Position numbers and translations under genes: made by a program. 64,000 nt of DNA from Pseudomonas sp. PDNC002 (GTDB lineage: Bacteria; Pseudomonadota; Gammaproteobacteria; Pseudomonadales; Pseudomonadaceae). The number at the start of each line of letters is the position of its first letter. Position 1 is the first letter of the stretch. The DNA is taken from assembly GCF_016919445.1 (NCBI RefSeq), contig NZ_CP070356.1, positions 5,335,502 to 5,399,501 of the forward strand, written 5' to 3'. Below, piece after piece: positions 16,267 through 25,032 of this stretch. A model generated the notes under the pieces. It ran no database searches. It had not been told where the DNA came from and saw only the letters and a list, made by a program, of their open reading frames with translations.

Positions 16267-17442
16267 ATGTGTCCCTTGATCGACGGGCAACCCACCGCCT
16301 GCTTCCAGCCCTTCATCGACACCGCGACAGGCCTGATCGCGGGCGTCGAGGCATTGGGGCGGCTGCGCCAGGACAACGGCGACCTCCTCTCGGTCGGCCC
16401 TCTCTTCTTCAATCCCAAGGTCGGCCTCGCCGAGCTGCGCCGTCTCGATCGGCAAATCCGCGATGCCGCCCTGGCGCGTATCCACGAAGCACCGGCGGAC
16501 TGGTTTCTCAGCCTGAACATCTCGCCACGCTGGATCAGCCGCCTGCGACCTAACCAGCCTCTGCCCAGCCTCAAGCAACTGCAGCAGCAAGGTGTACCGC
16601 CGGAACGCGTGGTATTCGAGATCACCGAACTGGGCGGCGCCCACCAGCGCCTGCCGGAAGTGGTGGCGCGCTACCGCGAGGCCGGCGCGCGCATCGCCAT
16701 CGATGACTTTGGCGCGGGCTACTCGCAACTCGACCGCGTACTCGCCCTGCAACCGGACATCCTCAAGCTGGACATGCGCCTGTTCCAGGAAGCCGCCCGC
16801 GGCGGTCCGAGCGGCGAAGTGGTGAAAGCCCTGGCGCAGATGGCCGAGAAGACCGGCTGCTGGATCATCGCCGAGGGCGTGGAAACCGAGGAGGAAATGG
16901 ACTTCGCCCTAGAGTGCGGCGCGCGTTACGTCCAAGGCTATCTGTTCGCCAAGCCCGCCCTGGACTTCCCCGCCAGCGACGCCTTCCGCGATGCCTTCGC
17001 GCACCGCCGCGATCACTACGTGCGGCGCAAGCTGAACGAACGCGCCAATCTCATCCAACTGCGCCAGCAGCTCTCCGAACTGATGAACATGCTGCGGCCC
17101 TGGGCCGAAGGCGGCGCCATGCTCAGCAGCCTGCCGCCGGCGCCGGAATCCTTCAGCCGCCTGCTGCGCATCTACCAGTGCGACCGCCACGGCACCCAGA
17201 CATCGCCGAACCTGGAATGGAACGGCCTGTTCTGGAAGGAGAACCGCCGTTATCTGGGCCATAACTGGTCCTGGCGACCGTACTTCTATCAGTTGTTGGC
17301 CGAAGGCTGGGAAGAGCGCCGCCTCACCCTGTCCAACACTTACCGCGACGCCACCACCAACCAGTACTGCATGACCGCCGGGCAATTCATCGACCAGGGC
17401 CGACGCCTTCTCCTCATCGACATCGATGCCGAAGGCCTCTAG
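16267..17442 (+). CDS. EAL-domain cyclic-di-GMP phosphodiesterase
   Basis: A 391-residue protein from the ATG at 16267; a GTG at 16222 would add 15 residues and neither start has a good ribosome-binding site. The EAL domain covers about residues 5–245. Every catalytic/metal residue can be found: VEALGR (EAL), LNISP (Asn), FEITE (Glu), IDDFGAGYS (Asp-Asp), KLDM (Lys), EGVETEEE (Glu) and QGYLFAKP (Gln), so activity in hydrolysing c-di-GMP to pGpG is likely. The C-terminal 130 residues contain YQCDRHGTQTSPN and a conserved aromatic stretch (RYLGHNWSWRPYF) resembling a ligand-binding cache-like module found after EAL domains in Pseudomonas. No membrane helix, so cytoplasmic. Confidence 0.9.
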   Translation: MCPLIDGQPTACFQPFIDTATGLIAGVEALGRLRQDNGDLLSVGPLFFNPKVGLAELRRLDRQIRDAALARIHEAPADWFLSLNISPRWISRLRPNQPLPSLKQLQQQGVPPERVVFEITELGGAHQRLPEVVARYREAGARIAIDDFGAGYSQLDRVLALQPDILKLDMRLFQEAARGGPSGEVVKALAQMAEKTGCWIIAEGVETEEEMDFALECGARYVQGYLFAKPALDFPASDAFRDAFAHRRDHYVRRKLNERANLIQLRQQLSELMNMLRPWAEGGAMLSSLPPAPESFSRLLRIYQCDRHGTQTSPNLEWNGLFWKENRRYLGHNWSWRPYFYQLLAEGWEERRLTLSNTYRDATTNQYCMTAGQFIDQGRRLLLIDIDAEGL

Positions 17443-17511
17443 CGCCGCGATTGAGATTGCCGGCGCGAACGGCTAGCGTTGCCGGTAACTCTCTCGATTG
17501 CGGAAAGACGA

Positions 17512-18843
17512 ATGGACTGGCACACCCTGCTCCCCCGTGAACGCCTCGGCAAACCGGTTCACAGCAGCGCCGAACTGGGCCGCAGTGCCTTCCACAAGGA
17601 CCACGACCGCATCATCTTCTCCGGCGCCTTCCGCCGCCTGGGTCGCAAGACCCAGGTCCACCCGGTATCGAGCAACGACCATATCCACACACGCCTGACC
17701 CACTCGCTGGAGGTGGGCTGCGTGGGCCGCTCGCTGGGCATGCGTGTCGGCGAGATCATCCGCGACCGCCTGCCGGAGTGGTGCGACCCTGCGGACATGG
17801 GCGTGATCGTTCAGTCCGCCTGCCTGGCCCACGACATCGGCAACCCCCCGTTCGGCCATTCCGGCGAAGACGCCATTCGCCACTGGTTCCAGCAGGCTGC
17901 CGGGCGCGGCTGGCTGGATGGCATGGGCGAGGAAGAGCGCCTGGACTTCCTGAACTTCGAGGGCAACGCCCAGGGCTTCCGAGTCCTCACGCAGTTGGAG
18001 TACCACCAGTTCGACGGCGGCACCCGCCTGACCTACGCCACCCTCGGCACCTACCTGAAGTATCCCTGGACCGCTCGCCACGCTGACTCCCTCGGCTACA
18101 AGAAGCACAAGTTCGGCTGCTATCGCAGCGAGCTGCCGCTGCTCGAACAGATCACCCACAAGCTGGGCATGCCGCAACTGGAGGATGAACGCTGGGCGCG
18201 CCACCCGCTGGTGTACCTGATGGAAGCGGCGGATGACATCTGCTACGGCCTGATTGATCTCGAAGACGGCCTGGAAATGGACCTGCTCGACTACACGGAG
18301 GTCGAAGCGCTGCTGCTTGACCTGGTCGGCGACGATCTACCGGAGACCTACCGCCAGCTCGGCCCGAAGGATTCGCGCCGACGCAAACTGGCCATCCTGC
18401 GCGGCAAGGCCATCGAACACCTGACCAATGCCGCTGCCCGTGCCTTCGTCGAGCAGGAATCCGTCCTGCTCGCAGGACAGCTGCAAGGCGACCTGGTGGA
18501 ACACATGCACGGCCCGGCCAAACGCTGCGTCCAACGGGCCAAGGCCATGGCGCGGGAGAAGATCTTCCAGGACAAGCGCAAGACACTGCACGAGATCGGC
18601 GCCTACACCACCCTGGAAATCCTGCTGAATTCCTTCTGTGGCGCGGCATTGGAGCAATACAGCCAGAGCACGCCCTCGTTCAAGAACCAGCGCATTCTCG
18701 ACCTGCTCGGGCACAACGCGCCGGCCCCGGAATGGTCGCTCTACCGGGCCTTCCTGCGGGTGATCGACTTCATCGCCGGGATGACCGACAGCTATGCCAC
18801 CGAGATGGCCAGGGAAATGACCGGGCGCTCCAGCCCGGTCTGA
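17512..18843 (+). CDS. dgt: dGTP triphosphohydrolase-like protein (Dgt)
   Basis: A 443-residue HD-superfamily enzyme from the ATG at 17512, preceded by [17 protein letters not shown] (about residue 60) and [15 protein letters not shown] (about residue 108) supply the HD-domain metal ligands, and [18 protein letters not shown] (about residue 235) the later Asp. Dgt proteins cleave dNTPs, classically dGTP, to deoxynucleosides and tripolyphosphate, influencing nucleotide pools. The C-terminal [16 protein letters not shown] region is typical of the 440–500 residue class. It converges on rocS2 with only 7 bp between stops. The 11 residues upstream of 17512 in frame lack support. Confidence 0.94.
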   Translation: MDWHTLLPRERLGKPVHSSAELGRSAFHKDHDRIIFSGAFRRLGRKTQVHPVSSNDHIHTRLTHSLEVGCVGRSLGMRVGEIIRDRLPEWCDPADMGVIVQSACLAHDIGNPPFGHSGEDAIRHWFQQAAGRGWLDGMGEEERLDFLNFEGNAQGFRVLTQLEYHQFDGGTRLTYATLGTYLKYPWTARHADSLGYKKHKFGCYRSELPLLEQITHKLGMPQLEDERWARHPLVYLMEAADDICYGLIDLEDGLEMDLLDYTEVEALLLDLVGDDLPETYRQLGPKDSRRRKLAILRGKAIEHLTNAAARAFVEQESVLLAGQLQGDLVEHMHGPAKRCVQRAKAMAREKIFQDKRKTLHEIGAYTTLEILLNSFCGAALEQYSQSTPSFKNQRILDLLGHNAPAPEWSLYRAFLRVIDFIAGMTDSYATEMAREMTGRSSPV

Positions 18844-18850
18844 ACCATCG

Positions 18851-21800
18851 TCAGGCAGCGACCTTGAGGTAGGCGAGCAGGCTTCTCTGCAGGGTATCGA
18901 TAGCGAGCTCGACCGCCTTCGCCCGCTGCCGAATCTCCTGCTCCTCCAGGCCGTCCATGCTGGCGCACTCCAGCGCCCCGCACAGGTCACGAAGCTCGCT
19001 GGCGTTGACCAGGCGAGCAGCGCCCTTCAGTCGGTGAGCCAGTTCGCCCAACTGTGGCCAATCCTTCGCACTCACCAGTCGCGAGAGATGCCCGGCATCG
19101 ACCGCGTTGCTGCTGTGCAACTCCTCGATCAGGCGGCGGATCAATCCCGGATTTCCTCCGGTCATTTCCTGCAATGCCTGGAGATCGAAACCACTGGCTT
19201 TCTCTGACTCTTTCACCGCCGGGTGATTGATCACCGCGATACTCGGTATCAGTCCGAGCCGGATGCGCAGATTCTCCAGGCCGATAGGCTTGAATAGGCA
19301 ATCATTCATACCCGACCGCCGACAGCGCTCCACTTCATCGGGCTGGGCGTTGGCGGTGAAGCCGAAGATCACGCACGGAGTCGCCTCCATCTCGGCCTCG
19401 AGCTCGCGAATTCTCTCGGCGAGGGCGTAGCCGTTGAGTACAGGCATGTTGCAATCGGTGATGACCAGATCGAAATCCTCCGGATGCCAGATCTGCAAGG
19501 CCTCCGCACCATCGCGTGCGACCTCCACCTGGTGACCGAGGTGCTCCAGCTGCTGCGTCAGCAGCAGACGATTCGCAGCGTGGTCATCCACCACGAGCAC
19601 CGTCAGGACACGGTCAGGCAACGCCGTTTGGCCAATCAGGCAGACCTTCTGCTCGGGTAACGCTTCGAGAATCTGCACCAGTAGACGCACCGTTACCTGC
19701 GTGCCCTCGCCCGGGCGACTCTCCAGGGTGACGGTCCCGCCCATCATTTCCGCGAGCTTGCGGCAGATCGTCAGCCCCAGCCCCGTCCCGCCGCGGGTGT
19801 TATGGCTGTCGCAGGCGACCTGGCTGAAAGGCTCGAACAGCTGCTTTTGCGCCTCCGCCGAAATGCCTATCCCGCTGTCCTCCACGCTCACTGCCAGCGA
19901 GAGGCGCTCTCCCGGAACGCGCTCGCCGGATACCTGTATCTTCACGCGTCCCCGATCAGTGAACTTGATGGCATTGCTGACCAGGTTGGAAAGAATCTGC
20001 TTGAACCGAAGCGGGTCGATAAGAACTTCGCAGGCCGCATCCGCCTCGATCTCAAGTTTCAAGTCCAGGCCTTTCTGCCGCGCCAGGCCGTCGAACACGC
20101 GCGCCACCGACTCCACCAGCTCGCGAAGGCGAGCCCGCTCCGGCATGAGCGTGAGGCGCCCGGACTCGATCTTGGCCACGTCGAGGATGTCGCCGATCAG
20201 CGTCAATAGCGAGCGTGCGGAGTCATAGGCGACTTCCACCGGCTCTCGGTCCCAATGCCCCTCCCCTGCTCGGGTCAAAGCCAACTCCAGCATGCCGATC
20301 ACGGCATTCATGGGGGTTCGGATTTCATGACTCATGGTGGCGAGGAAGGTGCTCTTGGCACGATTCGCTTCCTCGGCCTGTTCCTTTGCCGCCTCAAGCT
20401 GGTGACGCATCCGCTCGCGCTCGGTGATATCGATCCAGCCCGTCACCAACCCGACCAGCGTTCCCCTGGGGTCGCGATAAGGCGTGGCCCAATGGTAGAT
20501 CTCCATCACCTGACCGTTCATCTGCATCACCAGGTCAGCCGCCTGGGCAGCGCCTTCGGCCATGACCTGCTGATAGACCTGATGCAGGGCCTGGGCGTCC
20601 ATCTTCAGAATCGATGTGCAGTCCACGATGCGTGAACCCGGGGCCGTCTCGCGAGTCAGGCCCGTGGCCTCGAGGAAACTGCGATTGCAGGTGAGCAACG
20701 TGCCCTGGCTGTCCCGCACGGCGACGGGGTGCGGTATGCCGTCGATCACCGCGCGCTTGAACTCCAGCCGGTAGTTCAGCTCGCGCTCCGACACCTGACG
20801 CCGATGCACTTTCACCTGCAGGCGCCAGTTCCAGACCAGGACCAGCAGCAGGAGTGCAATGCCGCCCCAGGTCAGTTGCAGGATCATTATCCGATAGCCA
20901 TTCCAGACACTGTCGGGCCTCTCCACGCTGGCGGTCCAGCGGCTAGTGATGCTGGCCATGTCCTCCGGGGAGATCGCCAGGATGGCCTTGTTGAGAATGC
21001 TCAGAAGCTCGGGGTCTGTCTGCGAAACGGCAATGGAGAACTGCCCAGGCTCACGGTCGAGCGCAGCACCGATTCGAAGGTCCGGGTAGTAGCGGGAGAT
21101 CAGGTAATTGGCCGAGGAAAGCAAGTGGATGGCGCCGTCCACCTTACCCTCGCTGATCATGGGCAGATCGTCGGCGTTGTTCTCGATTTCGACGAGTTCG
21201 ACCTCCGGGTGCTGCTGGCGCATGAACGCGGCGATCACCGAGCCTCTGGGAACGGCAATCCGCTTGCCCTTGATGTCGTCGAGCGTGTGCAGCCAGTTCG
21301 ATTGCTTGGCAACGACCACCACGAATGAAGCGGTCATATAGGGGCGACTGAAATTCAGCCATTCTTCGCGCTGCGGCGAAGACGTCAGCGCACCGATGGC
21401 CTTCGCCTGATTGTTGACCATGCTATCCAGCATCGCCGGAATGCTGGGCTCCGGACGAACCTCGAAACTGAGGCCGGTACGTGCATGGATCAGCTCCAGC
21501 AGGTCAGCCGTGATGCCGCGGAAGTTCCCCTGGGAATCGAAGAAGGAAATCGGCGCCAGCGCCTGGTCCACCACCAGCACCGGGCGAGGATTGCGCTCGA
21601 GCCAGCGGCGCTCCTGGGGCGTGAGAATCAGGCGCTGGTTGGCAATGGAGAAGGCCCCTGTGGAGCTCCAGCGACGTTGAACCGCGTTTTCTACCGGCAC
21701 CGGTATGGCATCCAGCGCCTTGTCGATTATCCCCAACAGTGGCTGGGCATCCGCGCGCACGGCGAAACCGAAGCCATCGCCATTGAAGCTGGCGAAATTG

Positions 21801-22504
21801 AGTAGTTTCAGGTTGGGAAGATAGCCTTGGCTGATCAGATACTGGGCGCTGAACGCATCGCCCACGAAGAGATCGGCCTGGCCGAACGCGACGGATTCGA
21901 GAGCCCGCCGAACTGACTGGTAGGGCTGGATCTGTGCGTCTGGAAGATACCGGCCGAGTTCCAGGCTGGAGAAGTAATCGCTGACCACAGCGATGCGCCT
22001 GCCGGCCAGATGATCGGCACTGGAGAGCTGAATACCCTCAGGGCCTATCACCACTGGCTGGTTGACGAAATAGGGGTGTGTCAGGGTGATGCCGGGAGCC
22101 AGGCCCTCGAAGCGGGTGGCTCGGCTCAGAAGGTCGATCTCGCCGTGGGTCAGCGCCTCCAGGGCAGTGGTCCTGTCGGCATAGAGGCGAACCTCGACAC
22201 GCACGTTCAGACTGCTGGAAAGAATACCGGCGTAATCCGCCGTTACTCCCTCCAGATCAGTACCGCTTGAAGTAATGTCGAAGGGCGCGTAGTCCGGCGC
22301 GGTCACCCCCAGAACCAGGGTGCGCTTGTCACGCAACCAATGCCACTCGGAGTCATCGAGCCGAACCTTAATTGGCTCATCCGCGGATCTAGCCAGAAGC
22401 CCCAGCGGGGCCCAAGGCATGGGATCGGCTCCGGCGAAGCCAGTCCAGACCAGCAGCAGAAGCACGCCGATGGTTGGGCGGAGTCGTGCGCACCACTTCA
22501 ACAT
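18851..22504 (-). CDS. rocS2: BvgS-like hybrid sensor histidine kinase RocS2
   Basis: A 1217-residue unorthodox sensor kinase. In order: signal peptide (about 1–27), two periplasmic Venus-flytrap domains (about 55–280 and 310–530; EGVTADYAGIL and FRGITADLLELI are typical), a membrane helix (about 545–565), a PAS domain (about 590–705), HisKA with FLATMSHEIRTPMNAVIGML, HATPase with GTGLGLTICRKLAEMMGG, a receiver with VVDDHAANRLLL and phospho-acceptor ITDCNMPVLNG, and a C-terminal HPt with LAHRLKGAARLV. It would relay phosphate His–Asp–His to the response regulator encoded next to it, 8 bp upstream. Neighbours dgt, yggL and dacB match the rocS2 locus of P. aeruginosa as I recall it. An ATG at 22504 is preferred to a GTG one codon earlier. 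Confidence 0.92.
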   Translation of the reverse strand: MLKWCARLRPTIGVLLLLVWTGFAGADPMPWAPLGLLARSADEPIKVRLDDSEWHWLRDKRTLVLGVTAPDYAPFDITSSGTDLEGVTADYAGILSSSLNVRVEVRLYADRTTALEALTHGEIDLLSRATRFEGLAPGITLTHPYFVNQPVVIGPEGIQLSSADHLAGRRIAVVSDYFSSLELGRYLPDAQIQPYQSVRRALESVAFGQADLFVGDAFSAQYLISQGYLPNLKLLNFASFNGDGFGFAVRADAQPLLGIIDKALDAIPVPVENAVQRRWSSTGAFSIANQRLILTPQERRWLERNPRPVLVVDQALAPISFFDSQGNFRGITADLLELIHARTGLSFEVRPEPSIPAMLDSMVNNQAKAIGALTSSPQREEWLNFSRPYMTASFVVVVAKQSNWLHTLDDIKGKRIAVPRGSVIAAFMRQQHPEVELVEIENNADDLPMISEGKVDGAIHLLSSANYLISRYYPDLRIGAALDREPGQFSIAVSQTDPELLSILNKAILAISPEDMASITSRWTASVERPDSVWNGYRIMILQLTWGGIALLLLVLVWNWRLQVKVHRRQVSERELNYRLEFKRAVIDGIPHPVAVRDSQGTLLTCNRSFLEATGLTRETAPGSRIVDCTSILKMDAQALHQVYQQVMAEGAAQAADLVMQMNGQVMEIYHWATPYRDPRGTLVGLVTGWIDITERERMRHQLEAAKEQAEEANRAKSTFLATMSHEIRTPMNAVIGMLELALTRAGEGHWDREPVEVAYDSARSLLTLIGDILDVAKIESGRLTLMPERARLRELVESVARVFDGLARQKGLDLKLEIEADAACEVLIDPLRFKQILSNLVSNAIKFTDRGRVKIQVSGERVPGERLSLAVSVEDSGIGISAEAQKQLFEPFSQVACDSHNTRGGTGLGLTICRKLAEMMGGTVTLESRPGEGTQVTVRLLVQILEALPEQKVCLIGQTALPDRVLTVLVVDDHAANRLLLTQQLEHLGHQVEVARDGAEALQIWHPEDFDLVITDCNMPVLNGYALAERIRELEAEMEATPCVIFGFTANAQPDEVERCRRSGMNDCLFKPIGLENLRIRLGLIPSIAVINHPAVKESEKASGFDLQALQEMTGGNPGLIRRLIEELHSSNAVDAGHLSRLVSAKDWPQLGELAHRLKGAARLVNASELRDLCGALECASMDGLEEQEIRQRAKAVELAIDTLQRSLLAYLKVAA

Positions 22505-22512
22505 CACTCACC

Positions 22513-23139
22513 TCAGACCAGTGCGTTCCGCTTGGCGAACTCGATCAGATCGACCAGCGAATGAGCATTGAGCTTCAACAACAGTCGCGTCTTGTAGGTA
22601 CTGACGGTCTTGTTGCTGATGAACATCTGCTCGGAGATTTCCTTGTTCGAATAGCCGTTGGCGAGGTACTGCAACACCGCCATTTCCCGATCGGAAAGAC
22701 GTTGAATGAGCTCCTGGTCGTCGACCTGGCCGCCGTTGCGCCGGCTTTGTCGGATTGCGGTGCTGGGGAAGTAGTTGTACCCGGCGACCACCGCATTCAC
22801 GGCACTGATCAGTTCCGCGAGGCCGCCCTGCTTGCAGACGAAACCCGAGGCGCCGGCCTGCATGCAGCGCATGGCGAAAAGCGAGGCGCTCTGCCCGGTC
22901 AGCACCAGCACCTTGAGTGGAAGTTCGAAAGCGGAGATTCGGCTGATGACCTCCAGCCCATCGAGTCGAGGAATGCCGATATCCAGCACCACCAGATCCG
23001 GCACCAGATCCTTGACGAGCGAAAGTGCGTCTACTCCATTGTCGGTCTCTCCAACGATCACGTGACCTTCCTTCTCCAGCAGCACTCGCATAGCCATGCG
23101 AATGACCGGGTGATCATCAACAATAAGAACCTTGCTCAT
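22513..23139 (-). CDS. rocA2: LuxR-type response regulator RocA2
   Basis: A 208-residue NarL/FixJ-type regulator. The receiver (about 1–120) has IVDDHP, phospho-acceptor Asp53 (VVLDIGIP) and the VLTGQS and VCKQG segments (Lys present). The LuxR helix-turn-helix (about 145–205) has LSDREMAVLQYLANGYSNKEI and KTVSTYKTRLLLKL. It lies 8 bp upstream of rocS2 in the same operon and is the expected final acceptor of the phosphorelay. In P. aeruginosa RocA2 affects efflux-pump and fimbrial gene expression; transfer of that role to this species is inference. Confidence 0.92.
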   Translation of the reverse strand: MSKVLIVDDHPVIRMAMRVLLEKEGHVIVGETDNGVDALSLVKDLVPDLVVLDIGIPRLDGLEVISRISAFELPLKVLVLTGQSASLFAMRCMQAGASGFVCKQGGLAELISAVNAVVAGYNYFPSTAIRQSRRNGGQVDDQELIQRLSDREMAVLQYLANGYSNKEISEQMFISNKTVSTYKTRLLLKLNAHSLVDLIEFAKRNALV

Positions 23140-24009
23140 CCATCGTCCTCCGACAGTTCCATCAAAATGAAATATCCGTCGGTAAGATATATGCCACGCC
23201 TATTCTGTCGAGGTTGGCCACCCTCGTTATTTGTCGTTAGAGGCTTTTCCTACAGCATATATATATATTTCCTACAACCAATCTCAATTAACGCCAGAAT
23301 ATCTCCATTGAAAGACAAACCGTATAACTCATAGGAATATCTCGAGAGACCATTCCGACATGAAACACGAGATTTTCCGACTTCGGTTCATAGAGAACTC
23401 CGGCACCATCCATTCATGTACCTTTCGGATTGCCGGATGACATACATTCATTCCCTCACACGAAATCCAAACCGAGCGTCGAGCATGATGCCTACGCCAG
23501 ACCGGCCAAGACAGATGACGTATTGGCCGCTACTTCCAGGCGCTGAATCACCCGTGGATCGTGGGCTGGGAAAGCAATCTCAACCTGCCATCAGACGCCG
23601 GACATCGCATTACAGAATTTCAGCAGAGGGGTTTCGACCAAGTCGACATCCATAGTTTAAATAAATCCCACCCCTCAATATCGGAACATTTTTCCAAATC
23701 AAAAACATACGCGACAAACAGCATCACCGAATCCACACTGCGCATTAGAGGGGCGTTACTCACAAGAGAATTACAATCAACCACTAAAGAAACACCAAGA
23801 GACATACAACAGAGGATCAGGACCTCCGAAAAATGCTTTTCGTTTTAAACGTCGAATATCGTCAGCGTAACCACGCAAGAATATGGCAGCTCCCACTCTA
23901 ACAACATTGCCGCTGCGCCCAGCCACTTCGTCAAAGCACGCCGGGCATATCCACCCTAAATATCGGAAGCAGCCGAGGCACCAATCCCCCCCTACACGGA
24001 GCCACATTC
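23140..24009. other. AT-rich 870-bp region between rocA2 and the lone receiver gene
   Basis: Clearly poorer in G+C than its neighbours, with AT runs such as CATATATATATATTT near 23256. It holds several short frames of up to about 95 codons without family features or good codon use. One stretch at about 23519–23650 reads as plausible protein (RYFQALNHPWIVGWESNL) but has a stop just upstream and becomes AT-rich low-quality sequence downstream, so it may be a relic. Promoters for both divergent genes must lie here. I see no RNA gene. Confidence 0.5.
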
Positions 24010-24402
24010 GTGCTAGCTACAAAACTCAGCATCCTTGTCGTCGAGGACCACCCCTTTCAACTCATCGCCGTGCAGATGCATCTGAACCGAATGGGATTCT
24101 TCCATCTGACACCGGCGCTGGATGCCGACGAGGCTCGACGGCAGTGCGCACGCCGCAGCACTCCCTTCGATCTGCTGATATGTGACATCAACCTGCCCGA
24201 CGGCGACGGTGTCGAACTGGTCGGCGAATTGGTGCTTGCGGGTCAGATACGGCAGGCAGTGCTGCTGAGTTGCCAGAGTGAGGATGACCTGTCCGCACTG
24301 CACGAGTCATTCAAGGGGCGAGGCCTGCCCGTCCTCGCCTGTCTCTCGAAGCCCCTGGATCAGAACGCGCTGCTGCAGGCTCTCGGAATAGAGCTGACCT
24401 GA
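24010..24402 (+). CDS. Stand-alone CheY-like receiver domain protein
   Basis: A 130-residue protein consisting only of a receiver domain, starting at a GTG with GGAG 9 nt upstream. All key residues are present: acidic pair Glu12-Asp13 (ILVVEDHPFQ), phospho-acceptor Asp59 (LLICDINLPDGDGVEL), Ser87 (VLLSCQS) and Lys114 (LSKPL), so it should accept phosphate. The VEDHPFQ start resembles the receiver of RocR, the REC–EAL member of the Roc1 system, but no EAL domain follows: the stop comes at residue 131 and yggL is 18 bp further on the other strand. It is divergent from rocA2–rocS2 and may compete for phosphate from RocS2. That role is inference. Confidence 0.85.
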   Translation: MLATKLSILVVEDHPFQLIAVQMHLNRMGFFHLTPALDADEARRQCARRSTPFDLLICDINLPDGDGVELVGELVLAGQIRQAVLLSCQSEDDLSALHESFKGRGLPVLACLSKPLDQNALLQALGIELT

Positions 24403-24420
24403 GGCTCTCCCCCCATTGCA

Positions 24421-24768
24421 TCAATGCGGGCGCGGCTCGACCGGCTGATCCGGATACCACGCATCGATCAGCGGGCCGATGGTGAAATCACTCAACTCGG
24501 GCTGCTGCTTCAACCACTGTTCGATCAGCCCGCGCTGTTCGGCACTCACGGATCCCCGCCGTGCAAGGCAGATCAAGCCATATTCATCGCAACCGCTATA
24601 GACCATCTCATTCGGCTCCACCGCGCTGGTGGCAAAGCGCTGCATGAAGGCCCCGATCCCCTCCTCGCCTTGCCCTTCCTTGTATCGAAAGCTCAACTCG
24701 AATCCGAGCTCCTGGAATTCGTCGACACACAACTTCTTGCGTAAACGGCGGGAGCGATGGGTGGCCAT
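24421..24768 (-). CDS. yggL: YggL family protein (DUF469)
   Basis: A 115-residue protein from the ATG at 24768 with ribosome-binding site GGAGA. The basic start MATHRSRRLRKKLCVDEFQELGFEL and the C-terminal VSAEQRGLIEQWLKQQPEL are typical of YggL, a small protein associated with the 50S ribosomal subunit in E. coli. It is a monocistronic gene between the receiver gene (convergent) and dacB (divergent). The function in translation is known only from E. coli. Confidence 0.9.
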   Translation of the reverse strand: MATHRSRRLRKKLCVDEFQELGFELSFRYKEGQGEEGIGAFMQRFATSAVEPNEMVYSGCDEYGLICLARRGSVSAEQRGLIEQWLKQQPELSDFTIGPLIDAWYPDQPVEPRPH

Positions 24769-25032
24769 ATGGGTTTCTCCTGTGACGGACATTCACGCGC
24801 CGGCAAAGACTGCCGCGCTGAGCATTAACAGTAACTAGCCCACGGCAAAGCGTTGCGCTACACAAGACTGGCGTGATGACGACTGGCACGCGATGTCCAG
24901 CGCATCCCACCGCAGCTTGCGGCATAATGTGTCGAACTCCCGATACAACAGGGAGTATTTCATCTGTAGTGTTGCGCTTCATCTTTTCATTTTTTCAAGT
25001 CAATGCCCGACCACTGGGATGTCACCTTTTCT

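Noticed and set aside
23561-23848. 95-codon frame in the AT-rich gap
   Set aside because: Poor codon use, no family feature, GTG start without a ribosome-binding site; kept only as a possible relic.
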